From positions 1 through 11,744 of the forward strand of contig JBEKKU010000072.1 of NCBI GenBank assembly GCA_050010575.1: a stretch of DNA of 11,744 nt. Reading direction: 5' to 3'. Both the position numbers and the translations under genes were made by a program. Source of the DNA: Palsa-1188 sp050010575. GTDB taxonomy: Bacteria; Bacillota; DSM-12270; Thermacetogeniales; Thermacetogeniaceae. Within the stretch, counting starts at the first letter, position 1, and the number at the start of each line of letters is the position of its first letter. Under the pieces are notes generated by a model that was not told the origin of the DNA, searched no databases, and saw only the letters and a program-made list of their open reading frames with translations. Positions 6,880 through 11,744 of this stretch are shown in pieces.

Positions 6880-7713
6880 TTACAACCCAAACCGGGCAGC
6901 ATTGTTGCCCCAGATGCCGACCTTTTCCTCTTCGGTGATGTTAGCGGCTGCCCATTCTTTGTAGTAGCGGGCGAGGGAGAGTAGTGGGAAATCGCTGCCC
7001 AGCAGCACTTTATCGAGCGCTCCCGCCACCCGGGCGACTCGGTAGATGTCGGGGCGGAAGAGAAACGGCGAGGCTGCCGTGTCGTAATAGACGTGGCGTA
7101 GCGGTGTGCGTAGCTCGGACATCAGTTCGTAGAAGAACAATCCGCCGCCCCAGTGGGCGAAGATAATCTTGTTATACGGGTTCTGAGTCGCGAACAGATA
7201 AGCCTGCTCAGGCCTCATCTTACCTTTACCGGGGTAATAACGGCCAACCAGTTCATTGGTATGCATCAGGATGGGAAAGTTCAGTTCCCGGCAGAGGACA
7301 GTGAAACGCCCCACCTGGCTCTGGTCGGCAATGTCAATGTGCACCGCGGCAGGGATGATCTCTCCCGCCCCTTTGAGGCCAGCCTCGCTGCAGCGGACCA
7401 GTTCCTGTTCCATGCCCGGGTCCAGGGGAGGAACCACGGCGAAACCGATCAGACGGTCCGGGTAGTGCCTTATTGCATCAATGATGTAATCATTGCTTTC
7501 ACGGCACATTCCCAGATCGAGGTAGGGAAAGCCGAACACCACTGATTTGTCGATTCCAGTCTTGTCCATGTTCTCAAGCAAGGTTTCGGCGGTTGCAAAC
7601 TTCGATTTAGGGCTTTCGTGCAGCATTTTAAAGTGAGCGTCCCGCTCCATGTTCTGCTTGATCTCCTGGATAAACTCCGGCGACAGGATGTGAACGTGGG
7701 CGTCTATTTTCAT
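6880..7713 (-). CDS. Amidohydrolase-2 family metal-dependent hydrolase (TIM barrel)
   Basis: A 277-residue cytoplasmic enzyme with the metal-binding layout of the amidohydrolase-2 group. The HxH pair is H6 and H8 at the start (IDAHVHI), H151 is in PILMHTN, H187 in IIFAHWGGG, and D241 in VLLGSDFPLL. The closing WGNNAARFGL matches the usual family ending (GxNAxxLF). Relatives include gamma-resorcylate and aminocarboxymuconate-semialdehyde decarboxylases and various hydrolases; short clostridial members like this are mostly uncharacterised. The ATG is preceded by AGAGGG. A TATACT hexamer at 7737-7742 (minus strand), 23 bases before the start, could be a -10, but no clear -35 is visible. It lies 73 bp downstream of the QueG-like gene on the same strand, so read-through is also possible. 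Confidence 0.88.
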   Translation of the reverse strand: MKIDAHVHILSPEFIQEIKQNMERDAHFKMLHESPKSKFATAETLLENMDKTGIDKSVVFGFPYLDLGMCRESNDYIIDAIRHYPDRLIGFAVVPPLDPGMEQELVRCSEAGLKGAGEIIPAAVHIDIADQSQVGRFTVLCRELNFPILMHTNELVGRYYPGKGKMRPEQAYLFATQNPYNKIIFAHWGGGLFFYELMSELRTPLRHVYYDTAASPFLFRPDIYRVARVAGALDKVLLGSDFPLLSLARYYKEWAAANITEEEKVGIWGNNAARFGL

Positions 7714-7786
7714 GGCAACCCTCTAGCGCTTGAGGCAGTATAGTGTAATATCGCAATCTTGACGTATTTTACGATCTTCCGGCTCT

Positions 7787-8821
7787 TTACAATCCCAGCT
7801 TCTCACACGCCCAGACAGCCATTTCCCTGACATTCTCGTTGCTGTCATGGCAGGCTTGCTTGATATAGTCACCGTATTTGGCCTCATAGCTGTTGGCCAT
7901 GGCCCTGATGGCATTGCACTTCCACAACCAGGCCCGGTCCTGGTTGATATACCAGAACTTGGGCTGAATATGCTTTGAAAACGTCTCCTCGTCCATCTGG
8001 AACATTTTTTCTATACCTATATAGTTGACCAGTTCATCAAGATTCGGATAATCCTCTTCCTCATCCCACTTGTCTTTGTTCATGGGGCAGGCATCCTGGC
8101 AGGCATCGCATCCGTACAACCATGTACCCATCTTATCTCTTAAATGCTCCGGCGCCGAATCTTTTACCCAACAGGTGAGGAAAGTCATGCACTCTACGGC
8201 GTTCATCTCGTACGGACCGCGCAAAGCGCCGGTCGGACAGGCGTCGATGCACTTGGTGCAGTTGTCCGGGCAGGGGGGCAATACTTCCGTTTCATAGCAC
8301 TCCATCTCCTGATCAGTCAACCATGTTTCAAACATGATCCAGGAGCCGTGTCTGGTGTAAAAGAAATTGTTCTTTCTGATCATGCCCAGCCCGGCCTTGA
8401 AAGCCGCCCACCGGGCGGCGGCAATACCGGCAATCTCGTTTCTTACCGTTTTAAGGCCCGCCTCTTGAAGATAAGACTCAAATAAAGCTGCAGCAGCAAA
8501 CTCCTGGGAATAGTTCTGAAAATGGTAGTCATATAGGTAAAACTTGCTGATCAAACCGCCCACGCCCTCCGGGATCCTGTACTTTCCGTATCTGAAGGCG
8601 CAGACGATGATCGATCTGGCCCAGTCGTAAGTCTGCCGGGGATATGCATACCTAAAAGAGTTTTCATAAAACGGCCTTGATTCCGGACATAGTTTCATGC
8701 GCTCCTCCAGGCGATCGGCATAATCCCGGACGGCATCCACTTTAATGATCCCGCATGAAGCGAATCCCAATTCCAGGGCCTTGTTTCTGATCGTGACGGC
8801 CAGGTTTTCCTGGTCCATCAT
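7787..8821 (-). CDS. QueG-like double [4Fe-4S] reductase with HEAT-like tail
   Basis: A 344-residue protein close in length to epoxyqueuosine reductase. It has the RWAAFKAGLGMIRKNNFF helix (137-154), equivalent to the QueG RxxAxxAGLGWxGKNT motif but with RKNN in place of GKNT. Cluster one is C184-x3-C188-x2-C191-x3-C195-P, Cys 211 and 217 follow, and cluster two is C238-x2-C241-x3-C245-P. The end (about 300-344, with AIRAMANS and NVREMAVWACEKLGL) looks like HEAT-type helices, as in QueG. The family transfers electrons through two [4Fe-4S] clusters to a cobalamin; QueG itself completes queuosine on tRNA in the cytoplasm. No other queuosine gene is nearby, so a different substrate is possible. 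ATG start, followed at once by a second ATG, with GGGGGGAT upstream. The amidohydrolase follows on the same strand. Confidence 0.85.
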   Translation of the reverse strand: MMDQENLAVTIRNKALELGFASCGIIKVDAVRDYADRLEERMKLCPESRPFYENSFRYAYPRQTYDWARSIIVCAFRYGKYRIPEGVGGLISKFYLYDYHFQNYSQEFAAAALFESYLQEAGLKTVRNEIAGIAAARWAAFKAGLGMIRKNNFFYTRHGSWIMFETWLTDQEMECYETEVLPPCPDNCTKCIDACPTGALRGPYEMNAVECMTFLTCWVKDSAPEHLRDKMGTWLYGCDACQDACPMNKDKWDEEEDYPNLDELVNYIGIEKMFQMDEETFSKHIQPKFWYINQDRAWLWKCNAIRAMANSYEAKYGDYIKQACHDSNENVREMAVWACEKLGL

Positions 8822-8963
8822 CTAAATCCCCCCTGCATTCAATCTATATAATTTACTGGCGAACGATCAGAAACTTTCTCTCCGAAGGACCCGCCCGGAA
8901 TGGTGAAGCGCTAATGATCAGTCCTCCTTGATTTTTAAGCGTTATCGATGACGTAACTTCGCC

Positions 8964-10049
8964 CTATTCCCACCGGAAAAACCGGATGCCCAAAAGCAGG
9001 CTGCCGGTGAACCAGGCCAGCAATATCCCCAGGTCGGCGCCGATGCTGAATAGGGGCGGGTTGCCGGTCATGACCTGACGCAGGGCGTCCGCCAGGTAAG
9101 TGAGCGGCATGGCTTTCACAAAAGGTTGCAGAAAGCCGGGAATGAAGCTGATCGGAAAAAACGTCCCGGCCAGGAACATCATGGGGAACTGGACCAGTTG
9201 GACGATTCCCTGGCCGCTTTCCACGGTGCGGGCGAATGAGACCAGCATGTATCCCAGCGAGACAAAGGTGCAGGCGCCCAGGAGCACCCATGCGGCAACC
9301 AGATACCAGCTGCTGACGATCGTGACCCCAAAAACCAGGCGTCCGATGATGACGATGAGCAGTGCTTGCATCATGGCCAGGAGCAGGCGCACTGTCACCT
9401 CGCTGGCAATCAGCAGGCCGCGCGGCAGGGGTGTGGCGCCCAGGCGCTTCAGGATCTTGCGCTCTCGCAGGCTGACCAGCCGCAGGGCGCTGAACAACCC
9501 GAGCTGCATTAGGGCCATGGCCAGAATCCCCGGCAGCAGGTAATCTATCTCCTTCAATGTAACTGCCTGCACGGCCTGCGGCCTGGCCTCCAGCAACAGG
9601 GGGTGCCCAGTTGCCTGGGCTTCCACCTGGTTCAATACCTGTTCCACCAATGGAATCCCCACCTGGCTGCTCATCTGTTTTGTGCCGTCGTAGTAGACGG
9701 GGATCTCCACCCTGTGCTGACTCTTGACGGCAGATGACAGACCGGCGGGCAGGATGACCACCAGGTCGCGGGAGCCCTTCCGGAGGGCGGCGAGTTCTGC
9801 ATCCTGAGCACCGATATGCAGCTTGACGACCGGCACCGACGCCAGGGCCGCATCCAGCCCTTTCGCGATCGGCCCGTTATCCTGCTGTACGACTCCCACC
9901 GCGAAGCTGGCTGTATCCTCCGAACCTGAAAAGATGGCCCCGAACAGCAGGATAAAGAAGATCGGGAAAGCGATGAACCAGAACATCGACATGCGGTCCC
10001 GGAGCAGTTCCTTGATATTGGCGATCACCAGTTGGATAAAGGCTTTCAT
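8964..10049 (-). CDS. ABC-2 type transporter permease
   Basis: A 361-residue membrane subunit of an exporter. It has the ABC2_membrane_3-like plan: an N-terminal cytoplasmic stretch (IANIKELLRDRMSMFW), one transmembrane helix near 22-41, a large extracytoplasmic domain at about 45-165, then five or so helices from about 170 to the end. The cytoplasmic loop RERKILKRLGATPLPR after the second helix is typical of the family, as is the PMMFLAGTFFPISFIP segment. Its ATG overlaps the TGA of the ATPase gene (ATGA, 10046-10049), which indicates translational coupling and a shared complex. Substrates of this family include drugs, lipids and peptides; none is indicated here. No convincing terminator follows the stop at 8964. 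Confidence 0.92.
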   Translation of the reverse strand: MKAFIQLVIANIKELLRDRMSMFWFIAFPIFFILLFGAIFSGSEDTASFAVGVVQQDNGPIAKGLDAALASVPVVKLHIGAQDAELAALRKGSRDLVVILPAGLSSAVKSQHRVEIPVYYDGTKQMSSQVGIPLVEQVLNQVEAQATGHPLLLEARPQAVQAVTLKEIDYLLPGILAMALMQLGLFSALRLVSLRERKILKRLGATPLPRGLLIASEVTVRLLLAMMQALLIVIIGRLVFGVTIVSSWYLVAAWVLLGACTFVSLGYMLVSFARTVESGQGIVQLVQFPMMFLAGTFFPISFIPGFLQPFVKAMPLTYLADALRQVMTGNPPLFSIGADLGILLAWFTGSLLLGIRFFRWE

Positions 10050-10999
10050 TCGCGTATCCGCCTCCCGGTCAGTTTTAAGAAGACGTCCTCGAGGGTGGCC
10101 TGGCGAACGGTCATATCGCTGACAGGCAGGTTGGCGTTCGCCGACGCCTCCATCAGGGCTGCAATCGTCCGGGGAGCCTGATCGGTGTAGAGCGTGGTGC
10201 TCTCCCCTTCCTGCTGCATGCGAATCACGCCTGGAAGAGTCTGTAAATCAACATGGTTGCCCAGAGCGGGCTGATTGAATTCCAGCGCCTGTTCATGAAA
10301 GTTATCCCTGATCAACTTGGCCGGGGAGCCCATGGCGATGATCTGCCCGTGATCCACCACTGCCACCCGGTCGCACAAGCGTTCCGCCTCGTCCATGTAG
10401 TGTGTGGTCAGAAAGACTGTCTTGCCCGCTTCCTTGAGCTCCAGGATCACATCCCAGAGGCTGCGCCGGGCCTGCGGGTCAAGCCCGGTGGTGGGCTCGT
10501 CCAGGAAGATGATATCGCCGTCATTGATCATGGCGAGGGCCACGGACAACCGCTGTGCCTGTCCGCCGGACAGCCGGTCCACCCGGTCGTCGGCCTTCTC
10601 TTCCAGGCCGACCCTGGCGATGGCCTCTGCTATCGGCAGTGTCTTCGGAAAGAAACTGGCAAACAGCCTGACCGTTTCTTTCACGGTCAGCCGCGGGTAG
10701 AGGGCGGTGATCTGCAACTGCACACCGATGCGACGCTTGATAGCAGTCGGGTGGCGCTTGGGGTCGCGGCCGAGCACCCTGACCTCCCCGCCATCCCTCT
10801 GCCGCAGCCCGATCAGGATCTCGACAGTGGTAGACTTGCCGGCGCCGTTTGGCCCCAACATGCCAAAGATCTCCCCGGCGGGCACGCTGAAACTCAGCCC
10901 GTCAACCGCCCTGACCGCGCCGTAACTCTTGCAAAGACCGGCCACTTCAATGGCGAGGTCTGCGCCTGGAGCTGAAGATAAATCAAGGCTATCAAGCAT
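10046..10999 (-). CDS. ABC transporter ATP-binding protein (DrrA-like exporter ATPase)
   Basis: The 317-residue ATPase that drives the permease encoded directly after it. Motifs in order: Walker A GPNGAGKST (49-57), Q-loop region VQLQ (93-96), signature LSGGQ (143-147), Walker B IIFLDEP with catalytic E168, D-loop GLD (172-174) and switch His200 in TTHYMDEAERL. The 100 or so residues after the nucleotide-binding domain are the C-terminal extension usual in DrrA/CcmA-type exporters, ending in the typical TLEDVFLKLTGRRIRE. The N-terminus has about 15 extra residues before the first strand. ATG start with GAGGAG at 6-11 bases upstream. The gene lies 33 bp after the methyltransferase gene and overlaps the permease by 4 bp, so the three probably form an operon. 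Confidence 0.94.
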   Translation of the reverse strand: MLDSLDLSSAPGADLAIEVAGLCKSYGAVRAVDGLSFSVPAGEIFGMLGPNGAGKSTTVEILIGLRQRDGGEVRVLGRDPKRHPTAIKRRIGVQLQITALYPRLTVKETVRLFASFFPKTLPIAEAIARVGLEEKADDRVDRLSGGQAQRLSVALAMINDGDIIFLDEPTTGLDPQARRSLWDVILELKEAGKTVFLTTHYMDEAERLCDRVAVVDHGQIIAMGSPAKLIRDNFHEQALEFNQPALGNHVDLQTLPGVIRMQQEGESTTLYTDQAPRTIAALMEASANANLPVSDMTVRQATLEDVFLKLTGRRIRE

Positions 11000-11032
11000 G
11001 GCATCATCTCCTCTGGCTCAACAATCCGTCCT

Positions 11033-11744
11033 CTATCTCTTTTTTTCACCGACATACAGCCCATAACCCATGTACCCAGGATGCTTGATGAAAAAGCTGC
11101 TATTCTTCCTGGTCCTATTTCTGATCGCTGAGTTAGTCGCCATTTTCCATAATACTTTTATAAAAGTGAATACAGTCTCATCCTTTATTGTGGTTGCTTC
11201 ATAGTTATACAATTTGATTTCTGCTATCTCTAAACCGGAATTTACGATTAAATTTTGCCATGCACTCGACTTGGCTTTCGTTAAATAACGACCGAAGATC
11301 CCTTTGGCCTCTTCTATGATTTCGTTTGATGGCTCCTTGAGCCAGGTCAATTCTAATAATCCGACCCGTCCTCCGGGTTTGGCAACCCTCGCCGCTTCCT
11401 TCATCGCCTTCTCTGCATTCTCCATCAGATATAGAGCCGCTTGAATGATCACTATATCGAATGCGTTGTCTGCAAATGGCAGGTTTTCTGCATTTGCACA
11501 CATGAATTTTACTTTGCTCCGTATTGCTCTATCCTTTTCAGAGAAAGCTTTGGCTGATTGTAAACGATCCTCATCAATCTCGATTCCAGTGACATCGCAG
11601 CCAAACTTTTTGGCAAAAAAGCGGCTGTTCGTCCCCTTTCCACAGGCGATATCCAAAACCAAGGAATTGCCGCCCATGCCGCATAAGCCGGCTAATTCGG
11701 ACGAAGCCTTATAGCCGCCTGGATGCAACATATTCAACCCCAGG
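11033..11744 (-). CDS. Class I SAM-dependent methyltransferase, 5' end cut by the window edge
   Basis: A methyltransferase of the UbiE/Methyltransf_11 type. SAM-binding motif I is VLDIACGKGTNSRFF, the acidic end of strand 2 is GIEIDEDRL, and ANAENLPFADNAFDIV and GRVGLLELTW follow as motifs II/III. The C-terminus (HPGYMGYGLYVGEKKR) is complete, with a TAG at 11033. The frame is open to the right edge: codons before the internal TTG at 11737 read L-G, continuing as LGLNMLHPGGYKA. This matches the N-terminal lead of relatives, so the true start is most likely beyond 11744 and the internal TTG is not the start. The target molecule is unknown. Base composition looks more AT-rich than the ABC genes downstream. 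The position 33 bp before the exporter ATPase suggests co-transcription. Confidence 0.88.
   Translation of the reverse strand, partial: LGLNMLHPGGYKASSELAGLCGMGGNSLVLDIACGKGTNSRFFAKKFGCDVTGIEIDEDRLQSAKAFSEKDRAIRSKVKFMCANAENLPFADNAFDIVIIQAALYLMENAEKAMKEAARVAKPGGRVGLLELTWLKEPSNEIIEEAKGIFGRYLTKAKSSAWQNLIVNSGLEIAEIKLYNYEATTIKDETVFTFIKVLWKMATNSAIRNRTRKNSSFFIKHPGYMGYGLYVGEKKR

Noticed and set aside
10253..10975. A 240-codon plus-strand open frame
   Set aside because: It lies fully antisense to the ABC ATPase, whose motifs are complete. The plus frame has no domain signal.

Overview
The window looks like a piece of a Gram-positive anaerobe of the Clostridia, roughly of the Desulfotomaculum/Pelotomaculum/Moorella kind. 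This is inferred from a YcdB-like cell-wall protein ending in S-layer homology (SLH) repeats, strong Shine-Dalgarno sites, frequent GTG and TTG starts, moderately high GC and two QueG-like iron-sulfur proteins. No rRNA or other species-level marker is present.

Layout. Positions 31-1212 (-) encode a PLP aminotransferase of the LysN type. It diverges from 1467-3644 (+), a membrane-anchored YcdB/YcdC-like protein with C-terminal SLH repeats. Behind that lies a decayed gene (3670-4055, +) that has lost its N-terminus and carries a -1 frameshift. Next is a flavodoxin-fold NAD(P)H oxidoreductase (4107-4706, +), convergent with a short QueG-like double [4Fe-4S] protein (4713-5438, -). From about 5440 to 6830 is an accessory patch. 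It holds a pentapeptide-repeat protein with an N-terminal cysteine cluster (5673-6554, -), bracketed by two 30-bp direct repeats (28/30 identical). One repeat copy is the 3' end of a decayed IS3-type transposase (6595-6822, -).

From 6880 to the right edge everything is on the minus strand. In transcription order it is: a class I SAM methyltransferase cut by the window edge (11033-11744), an ABC-2 type exporter (ATPase 10046-10999, permease 8964-10049, overlapping by ATGA), a longer QueG-like protein with a HEAT-like tail (7787-8821), and an amidohydrolase-2 family hydrolase (6880-7713).

Working together: the ATPase and permease clearly form one exporter, and the methyltransferase 33 bp upstream is probably co-transcribed. 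The two QueG-like proteins, the flavin oxidoreductase and the amidohydrolase suggest anaerobic redox metabolism, but no pathway can be named. I found no CRISPR array, RNA gene, complete mobile element or convincing new multi-gene system. The least ordinary part is the repeat-bracketed pentapeptide gene.
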